NCBI RefSeq assembly: GCF_900113315.1
Contig: NZ_FOZG01000001.1
Location: 310,001-374,000 of the forward strand
DNA length: 64,000 nt
Origin: Sphingomonas jatrophae
Lineage (GTDB): Bacteria; Pseudomonadota; Alphaproteobacteria; Sphingomonadales; Sphingomonadaceae
Direction of reading: 5' to 3'
Shown: piece after piece, positions 9,375-18,304 of the stretch
How positions within the stretch are numbered: the stretch's first letter is position 1
How the letters are laid out: the number at the start of each line of letters is the position of its first letter
The notes under the pieces: model-generated
What the model saw: the letters and a program-made list of their open reading frames with translations, nothing else
The model's database searches: none
Told to the model about the DNA's origin: nothing
Position numbers and translations under genes: made by a program

Positions 9375-10115
9375 ATGGCCGATGCCGTTCAACTGATCGT
9401 CGATGCTGACGTGGCCGGGCTGCAGGCCCGGCTTGTCTTCAACGATGCATGGGAAGAGATTGTCGACGGTGCCGAGCGGACCCGTTTCGCGGCACGTCTC
9501 GGCTCCTGGGCGCAGCCCGGGCCGAACCGGCTGGTCGTCCAGTGGCGCCCGCTTGCGGCACCCTCGGCGGCGCCGCCGGTCCTCATGGTCCAGCTGCGCA
9601 AGGCGACGCCCGCGGCGAGCGAGACGCTCGCCCGGTTCGAGCGCACGGCCGAGGCTCCGACCACGGGTGCGACGCAATTGGACATCGCGTTCGAGCCGGT
9701 CCAGCACTGGGCATGGCTGGATGCCGAGCGGCGTGCCGCGCTGACGCCTGACGACCGGGCGGAGATCACCGCGCTCATGCGGCGCCTCTACGATGCGCTG
9801 GTCGCCCGCAGCGTGCCTGCGCTCACGGATCTGCTGCGCCACTCCATCAGCGAACAGGCGGTCGCGCACGGAGGCACGCCCGAGGACATGATCGCCGACT
9901 TCGAGGAATCCATGGGCGAGCGGATGGACGAGCGCTGGCAGGTGCGCCCGGTCGATCCGAATGCACTGGCGATGACGCCGAAAGGGGAGGGGCGCCTCGT
10001 CCATGTCACCGGAGCCGGCGGCGCGCCCGCGCTTGCCGCCATGTCCGGCCGTGGGCCGTGGTTCCTGTCGCCCTATGTCGCGCGGATCGGAGGCGTGTGG
10101 CAGATCGTAAGGTGA
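9375..10115 (+). CDS. Protein of unknown function, partner of the preceding gene
   Basis: The 246-aa product starts one base after the upstream stop and overlaps the downstream GTG by 4 nt, so it is tightly coupled to both neighbours. No signal peptide or membrane helix is seen. The first 110 residues look beta-rich (PGPNRLVVQWRPL). A helical segment follows (DDRAEITALMRRLYDALVARSVPALTDLL) and then a final beta-rich part ending in ARIGGVWQIVR, which resembles NTF2/SnoaL-like tails. No family is recognised. A role as folding partner or immunity-like protein for the large upstream protein is only a guess from context. Confidence 0.65.
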   Translation: MADAVQLIVDADVAGLQARLVFNDAWEEIVDGAERTRFAARLGSWAQPGPNRLVVQWRPLAAPSAAPPVLMVQLRKATPAASETLARFERTAEAPTTGATQLDIAFEPVQHWAWLDAERRAALTPDDRAEITALMRRLYDALVARSVPALTDLLRHSISEQAVAHGGTPEDMIADFEESMGERMDERWQVRPVDPNALAMTPKGEGRLVHVTGAGGAPALAAMSGRGPWFLSPYVARIGGVWQIVR

Positions 10116-10606
10116 CCTGGCTGAGCTATGCGGCCGCTCTGTCCCTCGGCCTCGCGCTGATCGCGGGCGGGTTCGGCGCGTTCGTCTACTCGCTGGAACG
10201 GCGCGTAGCGGCATTTCCAACCGTGCCCGGCCGGATCATCGCCAGCGAAGTCGTCCGCCGGGGCATGCACGACAGCAATCCGGGCAAGAGCTCACCCGTG
10301 CGCCAGCGCTGGGTGCTCGATGCGCGTTATGCCTACCGCGTCGACGGCCGGGATTATGTCGGCACGCGCCTTTCGAGCCGGGTGCTCATGGCGTCTGCGG
10401 AAGGGGACACGCCCGCGCCCGACTGGTTGCGCGCGCGTGCTGCCGACTATCCGCCGGGCCGCGAGGTCATTGTCCGCTATCGACCCGGTCAGCCGGACGA
10501 CGCCGTGATCGAGATCGACATGTCGGCCTCACGCCTGCTGTTCAGCATCGCCGGCGGAGCACTGGCGCTGGCCGCCCTGCTGGCGATCGCAAGGCGGTTC
10601 GTCTGA
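10112..10606 (+). CDS. DUF3592-type membrane protein
   Basis: From GTG at 10112 (GTGA overlap with the previous stop) the product is 164 aa. It has one N-terminal and one C-terminal membrane helix flanking a soluble domain with GRIIASEVVRR, YRVDGRDYVGTRL and YPPGREVIVRYRPGQPDDA. This pattern (a Tyr-x-x-x-Gly strand pair followed by a charged VRYxPxxP turn) is that of DUF3592, whose function is unknown. It closes the three-gene cassette. The rimO stop lies 25 nt beyond on the other strand. Confidence 0.75.
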   Translation: MTWLSYAAALSLGLALIAGGFGAFVYSLERRVAAFPTVPGRIIASEVVRRGMHDSNPGKSSPVRQRWVLDARYAYRVDGRDYVGTRLSSRVLMASAEGDTPAPDWLRARAADYPPGREVIVRYRPGQPDDAVIEIDMSASRLLFSIAGGALALAALLAIARRFV

Positions 10607-10631
10607 ACCGTCGGTGGGCGAACGGCTGCGC

Positions 10632-11978
10632 CTAGCGCGCCGATCCCACCGGCACGCCGTAGAGGTCGTGCTCGTCCGCATCCTCGACCTCGACGGCGAC
10701 GATGTCGCCGACCGAGAGATGCCCCGCATCGCGCAGCTGGACCTCACCGTCGATCTCGGGCGCGTCCGCCTGCGAGCGGCCAGTCGCGCCGCCCGACTCC
10801 GCATCGACGGCGTCGATAATGACCTCCAGCGTGCGGCCGATCTTGGCCTGGAGTTTGGCCGCCGATATGGCGGCGGTGCGCTCCATCAGGCGAGCGTAAC
10901 GCTCTTCCTTGATCTCCTCGGGCACCGGATCGGGCAACGCATTGGCGGGCGCGCCTGCGACCGGCTCGAAGCGGAACGCGCCGACGCGGTCGAGCTGCGC
11001 CTCGTCCAGCCAATCCAGCAGATATTCGAAATCCGCCTCGGTCTCGCCCGGGAAGCCGACCACGAAGGAGGAGCGGATCGCGATATCGGGGCAGATCGCC
11101 CGCCAGCCCCGCAGCCGTTCAAGCACCTTGGCCTCGTTCGCCGGCCGCTTCATCGCGCGCAGCACATTGGGCGCGGCATGCTGGAAGGGGATGTCGAGAT
11201 AGGGCAGCACCAGTCCTTCCGCCATCAGCGGCACGACCTGGTCGACGTGCGGATAGGGATAGACGTAGTGGAGCCGCACCCATGGCGCGATCCGGCCCAG
11301 CTCCCGCGCCAGATCGGTCATGTGCGGGCGCACCTCGCGGCCCTGCCACAGGCGCGGTTCGTTGCGGATGTCGATGCCGTAAGCGGACGTATCCTGGCTG
11401 ATGACGAGCAGCTCGCGCGTGCCCGCGGCCACCAGCTTCTCCGCCTCGCGCAGGATGGCATCGGGCCGGCGGCTGACCAGATCGCCGCGGATCGACGGGA
11501 TGATGCAGAAGGAGCAGCGGTGATTGCAGCCCTCCGAGATCTTCAGATAGCTGTAGTGCCGCGGCGTCAGCTTCAGGTCCCGCTCCGGCACCAGGTCCAG
11601 AAAAGGCGAGGGCGGCACCGGCGCCGCCTCGTGCACCGCGCCGACGACGCTTTCATATTGATGTGCGCCGCTGATCGCGAGCACCTGAGGGAAACGCGCG
11701 CGGATCGCTGCAGCCTCGTCCCCCATGCAGCCGGTGACGATGACGCGGCCATTCTCCGCGATCGCCTCGCCGATCGCCTCCAGGCTCTCCTCCTTGGCGG
11801 AGTCGAGAAATCCGCACGTATTTACCAGCACGACATCGGCGCCGGCATAATCGGGCGACATGGCATAGCCGTCCGCGCGCAGCTTGGTCAGGATGCGCTC
11901 GCTGTCGACGAGGTTCTTCGGACAGCCGAGCGAGACCATGCCCACGCGGGGCGGGGAGGGGAGGACGGTTTCGGTCAT
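10632..11978 (-). CDS. rimO: Ribosomal protein uS12 methylthiotransferase RimO
   Basis: RimO is a radical SAM enzyme that methylthiolates an aspartate of ribosomal protein S12. The N-terminal MTTase domain has [27 protein letters not shown] and VTGCMGD (three cluster cysteines). The radical SAM domain carries [15 protein letters not shown] (CxxxCxxC) and there is a C-terminal TRAM domain. The [10 protein letters not shown] signature separates RimO from MiaB. The start MTETVLP at 11978 gives 448 aa; a longer in-frame start at 12017 would run into the divergent gene. Confidence 0.95.
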   Translation of the reverse strand: MTETVLPSPPRVGMVSLGCPKNLVDSERILTKLRADGYAMSPDYAGADVVLVNTCGFLDSAKEESLEAIGEAIAENGRVIVTGCMGDEAAAIRARFPQVLAISGAHQYESVVGAVHEAAPVPPSPFLDLVPERDLKLTPRHYSYLKISEGCNHRCSFCIIPSIRGDLVSRRPDAILREAEKLVAAGTRELLVISQDTSAYGIDIRNEPRLWQGREVRPHMTDLARELGRIAPWVRLHYVYPYPHVDQVVPLMAEGLVLPYLDIPFQHAAPNVLRAMKRPANEAKVLERLRGWRAICPDIAIRSSFVVGFPGETEADFEYLLDWLDEAQLDRVGAFRFEPVAGAPANALPDPVPEEIKEERYARLMERTAAISAAKLQAKIGRTLEVIIDAVDAESGGATGRSQADAPEIDGEVQLRDAGHLSVGDIVAVEVEDADEHDLYGVPVGSAR

Positions 11979-12735
11979 GGATCGCGCGCAAATAGGGATG
12001 AATGCGGCGAAAGTCACCCACCGGCGCTCCTATCGCGACGATCCGGTCTGGCAGGCGCTGGCGGCGATGCGGATCGGGCCGGCGGGCGCCGCTCTCGGCT
12101 TCAGCGAGCGGCTGGCGCGGGAGAATGGCTGGAGCGCCAGCGAGGCGGATCGCGTGATGGGCGAGTATCGCCGCTTCCTCTACCTTGCGGCAAATGGACC
12201 CGTGACGCCATCGGACGCGGTGGATCAGGCGTGGCACCTGCACCTCTCCTACTCGCGCCATTACTGGGATGAACTTTGCGGTCGCATCCTGCGCCGCCCG
12301 CTGCATCACGGCCCAACCGAAGGCGGGACGGCGGAGGCCGCGCGCTATCACGATCGCTATGTCGCGACGCTCGCCGCTTACCAGGCGACGTTCGGCGGGG
12401 TGGCGCCCGCGGACATATGGCCGACGCCTGCGGACCGGTTCGCTGTTCGCGGTCGCCGGGTGGACATGGCGACCCATTGGGTCGTGCCGCGGCCGACGTC
12501 TCGCATGATCGCAGCGCTGGCCGTGTTGCCGTTGCTTGCGGCCTGTACGCAGGGTGCCTCTGATTGGCTGTTCTGGGGCATTGTCGCGGTTGTGCTGGCC
12601 GCTTGGTTGAACGGGTCGAAGCGGCGCAAGGCTCGTAGCGGAAAGCGCGACGCTGGCGGGTGCGCTGGCGGAAGCTGCGGCAGCGACGGCGATGGTGGCG
12701 ACGGCTGCGGCGGTGGCTGCGGCGGAGGTGACTAA
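11977..12735 (+). CDS. Glycine-rich-domain (GRDP/TIGR04222-like) membrane protein with Cys/Gly-rich tail
   Basis: The 252-aa product contains [22 protein letters not shown] and RPLHHGP, a His/Trp pattern like the DUF1399/GRDP domain. Two hydrophobic segments follow (about residues 173-187 and 193-207), then a basic stretch. The C-terminal 30 residues are almost only Gly, Cys, Ser and Asp ([20 protein letters not shown]). The tail is typical of an uncharacterised bacterial group called TIGR04222 membrane proteins. The ATG at 11977 overlaps the rimO start codon on the other strand, preceded by GGAGGACGG. A shorter start at 11998 is possible. Confidence 0.65.
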   Translation: MDRAQIGMNAAKVTHRRSYRDDPVWQALAAMRIGPAGAALGFSERLARENGWSASEADRVMGEYRRFLYLAANGPVTPSDAVDQAWHLHLSYSRHYWDELCGRILRRPLHHGPTEGGTAEAARYHDRYVATLAAYQATFGGVAPADIWPTPADRFAVRGRRVDMATHWVVPRPTSRMIAALAVLPLLAACTQGASDWLFWGIVAVVLAAWLNGSKRRKARSGKRDAGGCAGGSCGSDGDGGDGCGGGCGGGD

Positions 12736-12741
12736 GCGGCT

Positions 12742-13782
12742 CTATCCCGGCTGCCGGTTGGGGCAGATCTCGACGATCAGGTCGCCCGCGGCCAGCGACT
12801 GTGCTTCTGCCTCCCAGAAGCCGTGCGGGGCACCGTCGCGATAGATGCGCACGCCCAAGCCGGTGCGGATGGCGGACAGCGGCTTGCCCACCTCATCCTC
12901 CGCCACCGTCCGCTCGTGCAGCGCCACCGGCCCGCCCACTGCAACCAGATCGCCGACATAATCGGCCAGGTGCCGCCCGCGCGTCGAGCCGGCGAGCAGC
13001 AGCCCGGCGAAGCTGGCGGGATTGATGACGGTGTCCGCACCCGCCTGGTGCGCCAGCGGCTCATTGTCCTCGGACCGGATCACGACGCTGATCGGCACGT
13101 CGGGGGCAAGGCCGCGCGCGGTGAGAACGATCAGGATCGAGGTGTCGTCGCGGCCGGCCGAGACGATGATCGCGCTCGCCCGGTCGATCGCCACCGCCTC
13201 CAGCGTGGCATTGCGGGTGGCATCGCCGTGCAGGATGGCGGCGCCGCACGCCTCCGCCTCGACCAGCGCTGCATCGTCGCAGTCGATCACCACGATCCGC
13301 TCGGCCGGAGTGCCGCGGCGGATGAGCTCGCGCACGGCCTCAGCGCCGCTCACGCCATAGCCCGCGACGACGACATGGCCGGTCAGCCGGCGCTGGATCA
13401 GGCTCATGCGGAAACGCTCCCATGTGTGGCGCAGAACGAAGCTGTAGGCGGTGCCAAGAAAGATCAGCCAGAGGAACAGGCGCACCGGCGTCACGACGAA
13501 CGTGTCGAACATGCGGGCGCGATCGGTGACGGGGATGATGTCGCCGAAACCCACCGTCGTGACGGTGATCATCGTGAAATAGAGAACGTCGGTAAAGCTC
13601 ACCGAGCCGTCGACATTGTCCTTCAGGCCTTCCCGGTCGAACCAGTGCACCGCCAGCACCAGCCCGATCAGCGAAAGCGCGAGGCCGACGCGGAACATCA
13701 GCGAGGCCCAGGCGGGCAGCCGCCCACGCCGCCGCAGCGCGAGATGGTCGCGGCTCGGCAGCGAGGTGCGGCGCTCCGGCAA
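12742..13782 (-). CDS. Two-helix potassium channel with TrkA-N/RCK domain
   Basis: The 346-aa protein has a first membrane helix near residues 28-46, a pore helix and the selectivity filter TVTTVGFGD (about residues 73-81), and a second helix near 99-117. A Rossmann RCK (TrkA-N) domain follows with VVVAGYGVSGAEAVREL and HGDATRNATLEA, then a TrkA-C-like tail. This is the architecture of ligand-gated K+ channels of the MthK/Kch type. It follows nlpD with a 2-nt gap in the serS-surE-nlpD run and may be its last gene. Confidence 0.88.
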   Translation of the reverse strand: MPERRTSLPSRDHLALRRRGRLPAWASLMFRVGLALSLIGLVLAVHWFDREGLKDNVDGSVSFTDVLYFTMITVTTVGFGDIIPVTDRARMFDTFVVTPVRLFLWLIFLGTAYSFVLRHTWERFRMSLIQRRLTGHVVVAGYGVSGAEAVRELIRRGTPAERIVVIDCDDAALVEAEACGAAILHGDATRNATLEAVAIDRASAIIVSAGRDDTSILIVLTARGLAPDVPISVVIRSEDNEPLAHQAGADTVINPASFAGLLLAGSTRGRHLADYVGDLVAVGGPVALHERTVAEDEVGKPLSAIRTGLGVRIYRDGAPHGFWEAEAQSLAAGDLIVEICPNRQPG

Positions 13783-13784
13783 GG

Positions 13785-14876
13785 TCAGCTGCGTTTCGGC
13801 AGCTGGTCCAGCGGGTTGACCGGCTTGCGGCCCTGCCGGATCTCGAAATGCAGTTGCGGCTCGCGCGCGCTGCCCGTCTCACCGGCGCGGGCGATCACCT
13901 GACCGCGCTTCACCTGCTGCCCGCGCGTGACCAGCAGCTCCTGTGCATGCGCATAGGTGGTGATCCAGCCACCGCCGTGCTTGAGCAGTATCAGCCCGCC
14001 GAACAGGGCGATCTCGCTCCCCACATAAGCGACGACGCCGTCCGCCGATGCGCGGATCGGCGTGCCGGCGGGCACCGCGATGTTGATGCCCTCATTCACC
14101 CGTCCGCCGCCCTGCGGGCCGAAGCGCGACAGGAGCGGCCCGCTGAGCGGCCAGTCGAAGCGCCCGGCAAAGCGGGTCGGCTGCGCGACCGGCACCGTCG
14201 CGGGCACCGATTTGCGCGCCGTGGCGACGGGCGCTGCCGGCTTTGCGTTGGCGGCGAGCGCGGGCTCGGAGCCGGTGATGATGTCGTCGATGTCGAGCCT
14301 AAACGCGGCGGCGCGCTGTTCCAGCGTGCTCTCACCCGGCGGCGGCCGGGTCGGCAGCAGCAGCCGCTGGCCGGAGCGGAGCACGAAAGGCTCCTCCAGC
14401 CCGTTCGCGGCCACGATGCGCGACCATTCGATGCCGTAAGCCCGCGCGATGGCGATGCCCGTCTCGCCGGAACGGACGAGGTGATAGCGGCCGCCGGGGA
14501 TTGCGAGCACCTGGCTGCTGCGGATGACGAAGGGCGGCGCCAGCCCGTTGGCGCGGGCGATGGCTTCGGCGCTGGCCCCGGTGCGATCGGCAATCCCGCT
14601 CAGCGTATCGCCGGACCGCACCGTATAGCGTTGCTCGGCCACGTCGCGCGCATCGGCGGTCGCCGCGCGCGCAGTCCAGGCCGGGCGGGGCTTGGCCACT
14701 TGCGGCGGGGTGGTGGCGATATCGGGATCGCGCCGCGGCCGGTCCGCTTCCTCGTCCTCCTGCCGTGTTTCGGGCGCCGGTTGGTCCGACGGTTCGGCAT
14801 AGCGCCCGGGGGCATCGGGCCGTGCGCCCGGAATGCACCCGCCAAGAAGCAGCAGCAGGGGCAGGAGGCGGCGCAT
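13785..14876 (-). CDS. nlpD: NlpD-like LysM/M23 (LytM) lipoprotein
   Basis: This is a 363-aa lipoprotein with an N-terminal LLLLLGGC lipobox (Cys at residue 14), a Pro-rich linker and two LysM peptidoglycan-binding repeats: YTVRSGDTLSGIADRTG near residue 83 and YHLVRSGETGIAIARAYG near residue 132. A C-terminal LytM domain carries NEGINIAVPAGTPIRA, TTYAHAQELLV and QLHFEIRQGRKPVNP. The first metal-ligand motif HxxxD reads NEGIN, so two zinc ligands are missing. In NlpD and EnvC this degeneracy marks an amidase activator rather than an endopeptidase. It follows surE, the usual order in proteobacteria. Confidence 0.88.
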   Translation of the reverse strand: MRRLLPLLLLLGGCIPGARPDAPGRYAEPSDQPAPETRQEDEEADRPRRDPDIATTPPQVAKPRPAWTARAATADARDVAEQRYTVRSGDTLSGIADRTGASAEAIARANGLAPPFVIRSSQVLAIPGGRYHLVRSGETGIAIARAYGIEWSRIVAANGLEEPFVLRSGQRLLLPTRPPPGESTLEQRAAAFRLDIDDIITGSEPALAANAKPAAPVATARKSVPATVPVAQPTRFAGRFDWPLSGPLLSRFGPQGGGRVNEGINIAVPAGTPIRASADGVVAYVGSEIALFGGLILLKHGGGWITTYAHAQELLVTRGQQVKRGQVIARAGETGSAREPQLHFEIRQGRKPVNPLDQLPKRS

Positions 14877-14926
14877 CGTTGCGGGTCTAGCTCAATGCCA
14901 CGCGCGCGCAAGCGGGGCCGGACGCC

Positions 14927-15691
14927 TCAGTCCCACGCCCCGTCCCACGCCTGCATCGAGGGGCCATGGGTCAGGTTGAGGTGGAGCGGCGTCACGCTGA
15001 TCCATCCATCCGCGGTGACGGAGAGGTCGGTCTCGCCGGTGCCCTTGTGCGGCATCTGGCCGAAGGCGAACCAGAAATAGGGGAAGCCGCGCGGATCGGT
15101 CCGCTGCTCGACCTTGAGCCGACCGTAATCGCGCAGACCCTGCGGCACCACGCGCACACCCCTCACCGCGCTAGCCGGGAGCGCGGGGAAGTTGACGTTA
15201 ACGAGCGTACCGGGGGCAGGCGGCCGCTCGACCAGCGGCCGCAGCACGCGTTCGGCCCAAGCCTCCGCCGCGTCGAACGACACCGAATCGCCCATGCCCT
15301 GCCGGGCATAAACCTGGCTGAGCGCTATCGCGGGAATGCCGGCGAGCGCGCCCTCCATCGCGGCCGACACGGTGCCCGAATAGGTGACATCCTCGCCCAG
15401 GTTCGCGCCGCGGTTGATGCCGGACAGGATCAGGTCGGGCGGGCTGTCCTTCATCAGCAGCGCCAGCGCCATCATCACCGAGTCAGTCGGCGTGCCCAGC
15501 ACCGCATGACGCCGCTCACCCAGACGCCGCACCCGCAAGGGGCGGGTGAGGGTGAGCGAGTGGCCCGTGCCGGATTGCTCCTCCGCGGGGGCCACCACCC
15601 ACACTTCGTCGGCGAGGCGAAGCGCGACCTGCTCGAGCAGCGCGATGCCGCGCGCATTCACGCCATCGTCGTTGGTGACGAGGATGCGCAT
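14927..15691 (-). CDS. surE: 5'/3'-nucleotidase SurE
   Basis: SurE is a metal-dependent survival-protein nucleotidase acting on nucleoside monophosphates. The 254-aa product begins [16 protein letters not shown], whose paired Asp residues bind the metal, and continues with VVAPAEEQSGTGHSLT, SGINRGANLGEDVTYSGTV and a SVTPLHLNLT tail. The length is normal. Its ATG shares one base with the serS stop (TGATG), indicating coupling, and nlpD follows 50 nt later. Confidence 0.96.
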   Translation of the reverse strand: MRILVTNDDGVNARGIALLEQVALRLADEVWVVAPAEEQSGTGHSLTLTRPLRVRRLGERRHAVLGTPTDSVMMALALLMKDSPPDLILSGINRGANLGEDVTYSGTVSAAMEGALAGIPAIALSQVYARQGMGDSVSFDAAEAWAERVLRPLVERPPAPGTLVNVNFPALPASAVRGVRVVPQGLRDYGRLKVEQRTDPRGFPYFWFAFGQMPHKGTGETDLSVTADGWISVTPLHLNLTHGPSMQAWDGAWD

Positions 15692-16968
15692 CAGGCGGGC
15701 TCCAGCACCGAAAGGTTACCGAGGCGGGGCCGCAGCACCTCAGGCACCACGACCGATCCATCCGCCTGCTGGTAATTCTCCAGCACCGCCACGAGCGTCC
15801 GGCCGACCGCCAGCCCGGACCCGTTCAAGGTATGCACGAAGCGCGTCGCCTTGCTCCCATCCGGCCGGAAGCGCGCATTCATGCGCCGTGCCTGGAAGTC
15901 GGTGCAGGTGGAGCAGGAGCTGATCTCGCGGTAGCGCCCTTGCCCCGGCAGCCACACTTCGAGATCGTAGGTGCGCGCGGCGGAGAAGCCCATGTCGCCG
16001 GTGCACAGTTTCATGCGGCGGAACGGCAGGCCGAGCCGCGTCAGGATGTCCTCGGCACAGGCGGTCATCCGTTCATGCTCCGCCTCCGATTGCTCGGGTG
16101 GCACGATCGAGACCATCTCCACCTTGTCGAACTGGTGCTGGCGGATGAGGCCGCGCGTATCGCGCCCGGCCGCGCCCGCTTCCGAGCGGAAGCAGGGCGT
16201 CAGCGCGGTGAAGCGGAGCGGCAGCGCACCTTCGTCGAGGATCTTGCCGGCGACGATGTTCGTCAGGCTCACTTCCGCGGTCGAGATCAGCCACCGGCCG
16301 TCGGTCGTGCGGAACAGGTCTTCGGCGAACTTCGGCAGCTGACCCGTGCCGAACATCGCCTCGTCTCGCACCAAGAGCGGCGGCACGACCTCCTCGAAGC
16401 CATGCACCGCGGTCAACGTGTCGAGCATATACTGGCCGAGCGCGCGGGCGAGCCGGGCGACGGGGCCGCGTAGCAGCGTGAACCGCGCGCCGGCCAGCGC
16501 CACGCCCGTCTCGAAATCGAGACCCAGCGCCGGGCCGAACGCATCATGTTCACGCGGCTGGAAGGCGAAATCGGGTCGCGTGCCGCGTTCATGGACCAGC
16601 ACATTGTCGTCCTCGTCCGCGCCATCGGGCACGTCCGCGAGAGGCAGGTTCGGGATGGCGGCGAGGGCCGCATTCAGCTCCGCATCGAGCGTGCGCTCCT
16701 CCGCCTCGAGCGCGGGCAGCCGCTCCTTGAGCGTGGCGACCTCCGCCATCAGCGCCTGCGCGGTCGCCTCGTCCTTCGATGCCTTGGCCGCGCCGATGGC
16801 CTTTGATGCCTCGTTGCGGCGAGCCTGCGCGGTCTGCGCCTCAGCAATGCAGGCGCGGCGCCGGGCGTCGAGCGCGACCAATGCGTCGGATTGCGGAGAG
16901 GCGCCGCGACGCGCCAGCGCGGCGTCGAAAGTGGCGGGATCGTCACGGATGGCGCGGATATCGTGCAT
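15691..16968 (-). CDS. serS: Seryl-tRNA synthetase
   Basis: This 425-aa class II synthetase charges tRNA-Ser. The N-terminal long coiled-coil tRNA-binding arm covers about residues 30-105. The catalytic core shows class II motif 2 ([24 protein letters not shown]), the serine-binding TAE ([10 protein letters not shown]) and motif 3 ([20 protein letters not shown]). The start at 16968 gives [11 protein letters not shown], standard for alphaproteobacteria. It is the first gene of the serS-surE-nlpD run. Confidence 0.97.
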   Translation of the reverse strand: MHDIRAIRDDPATFDAALARRGASPQSDALVALDARRRACIAEAQTAQARRNEASKAIGAAKASKDEATAQALMAEVATLKERLPALEAEERTLDAELNAALAAIPNLPLADVPDGADEDDNVLVHERGTRPDFAFQPREHDAFGPALGLDFETGVALAGARFTLLRGPVARLARALGQYMLDTLTAVHGFEEVVPPLLVRDEAMFGTGQLPKFAEDLFRTTDGRWLISTAEVSLTNIVAGKILDEGALPLRFTALTPCFRSEAGAAGRDTRGLIRQHQFDKVEMVSIVPPEQSEAEHERMTACAEDILTRLGLPFRRMKLCTGDMGFSAARTYDLEVWLPGQGRYREISSCSTCTDFQARRMNARFRPDGSKATRFVHTLNGSGLAVGRTLVAVLENYQQADGSVVVPEVLRPRLGNLSVLEPA

Positions 16969-17079
16969 GGCGCGGGGCTATGGCGGGGGCGGGGCCGCTC
17001 CGCAACCGGATCGCGCATTCGCAACCCTCCTTCGCTTCGATGCGTTGGCCCGGCGAAACGAACGAGAAGGAGAGCGCTT

Positions 17080-17526
17080 ATGCGCGTGCCGCCAAACAGC
17101 CTCGTCGTCGTCGCCGACGGCCGAAAGCTGCTGTTCCTCCGCAACGAGGGGGATGCCGAGCACCCAAATCTCTCTGTGGTGAAGAAGACGGAGCAGGACA
17201 ATCCGTCCGACTATGACCAGAAGACCGACACGGCCGGGCAGAAGCCGGGCGGCGGCGGACCCGGCGGCTCGACCTCGGGTGAGGCGGATTTCCACCAACT
17301 GGAGGAAGATCGCTTTGCCGCGCACACCGCCGATCTGCTGCGCAGTCGTGCGCTGAGCGGCGACTTCGAGGATCTGATCATCGTCGCGCCGCCCAAAACG
17401 CTGGGGGAGCTGCGCAAGCATTATCACGTTGAGGTCGAGAAACGGCTGCGTGGTGAGCTTGCCAAGGATCTCACCGGCCACCCGGTCGACGATATCGAGC
17501 GGCATCTGATCGACGCCACGCTCTGA
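17080..17526 (+). CDS. Host-attachment family protein (PF10116 type)
   Basis: From ATG at 17080, preceded by AGAAGGAGA at 17064-17072, the product is 148 aa. It opens with NSLVVVADGRKLLFLRNEG, has a variable Gly-rich centre and ends with DLLRSRALSGDFEDLIIVAPPKTLGELRKHYH. This layout fits the family called protein required for attachment to host cells, which is related to the release-factor/pelota-like fold. The molecular function is unproven. There is no signal peptide, so it is probably cytosolic. Confidence 0.8.
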   Translation: MRVPPNSLVVVADGRKLLFLRNEGDAEHPNLSVVKKTEQDNPSDYDQKTDTAGQKPGGGGPGGSTSGEADFHQLEEDRFAAHTADLLRSRALSGDFEDLIIVAPPKTLGELRKHYHVEVEKRLRGELAKDLTGHPVDDIERHLIDATL

Positions 17527-17535
17527 TCTGTTCAC

Positions 17536-17560
17536 CGCGGCCGACCACCGGTTGGCCGCG
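17536..17560. terminator. GC-rich hairpin after the host-attachment gene, weak terminator candidate
   Basis: CGCGGCC pairs with GGCCGCG across an 11-nt loop, 10 nt after the stop codon. No T-tract follows, so an intrinsic terminator is doubtful; it could simply protect a 3' end. Confidence 0.3.
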
Positions 17561-17621
17561 CTTCAGCCCCTATTCATTTCGGGCACACTATATCCGCATC
17601 TCAGCAATCGGGAGTAACGCC

Positions 17622-18206
17622 ATGAAGACGCTCATCCTTTTTGCCGGTTCTGCCCTCCTTGCGGCCGCCCCGGCGCTGGCCCAGTCGGGCGCAGCCGCCA
17701 GCGCGCCGCCGGCGGCGGGTGGCGGCACCACGCAATCCTCGACCACTGCGGCTCCGGCCAGCGTGACGGTCGGCGCGAAGGTATCCGACACCAAGGGCGG
17801 CCAGGTCGGTACGATCAGCGCCGTCAACGGGAACCTCGCCACGCTCGATACCGGCACGAACAAGGTCGCGCTGCCGACCAGCAGCTTCGCTAACGGCACG
17901 GATGGCCTGCTGATCGCGATGACCAAGGCGGAAGTCGACGCTGCGGCGAACGGCGCTGCCGAGAAGGCGAAGGCCGATCTCGCCGCATCGCTGAAGCCTG
18001 GCACGCAGGTGTCCGACACCAAGGGCGGCGTCGCCGGCACGATCGAGGCGGCGGACGCGCAGTTCGTCACCGTGGCGACCGCGAACAGCAAGGTGAAGCT
18101 GCCCGTGACTGCCTTTGCCGCGGGCGCGAACGGCCCGGTGATCGCGATGACCGCGGCCGAGCTGGATGCCGCTGCCAAGGGCGCGGCCCCCGGCGGCGGT
18201 CGCTGA
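17622..18206 (+). CDS. Secreted protein with two internal repeats, unknown function
   Basis: The 194-aa product has a clear Sec signal (MKTLILFAGSALLAAAPALAQ, cleavage after residue 20) and an Ala/Ser/Thr-rich linker. Two copies of an approximately 60-residue module follow: GAKVSDTKGGQVGTI...NKVALPTSSFANG and GTQVSDTKGGVAGTI...SKVKLPVTAFAAG. Each starts with VSDTKGG, resembling a PRC-barrel-like beta module. It is alanine-rich and probably periplasmic. A strong terminator follows. Function is not known. Confidence 0.75.
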   Translation: MKTLILFAGSALLAAAPALAQSGAAASAPPAAGGGTTQSSTTAAPASVTVGAKVSDTKGGQVGTISAVNGNLATLDTGTNKVALPTSSFANGTDGLLIAMTKAEVDAAANGAAEKAKADLAASLKPGTQVSDTKGGVAGTIEAADAQFVTVATANSKVKLPVTAFAAGANGPVIAMTAAELDAAAKGAAPGGGR

Positions 18207-18249
18207 TCCGCAACGCCGCCCGGCATCGCCCGGGCGGCGACGCAAATAG

Positions 18250-18288
18250 AAAAGGGGCCTCCGGCAGATGCTGGAGGCCCCTTTTTTT
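18250..18288. terminator. Bidirectional intrinsic terminator
   Basis: AAAAGGGGCCTCC and GGAGGCCCCTTTTTTT form a 12-13 bp stem with a 9-nt loop. The plus side ends in seven T. The minus strand also ends in a T run because of the AAAA at the left arm, so it can serve both the secreted-repeat gene and the convergent PEP-CTERM-like gene at 18305. Confidence 0.9.
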
Positions 18289-18304
18289 GTGCCGCGAAAA
18301 TTGC

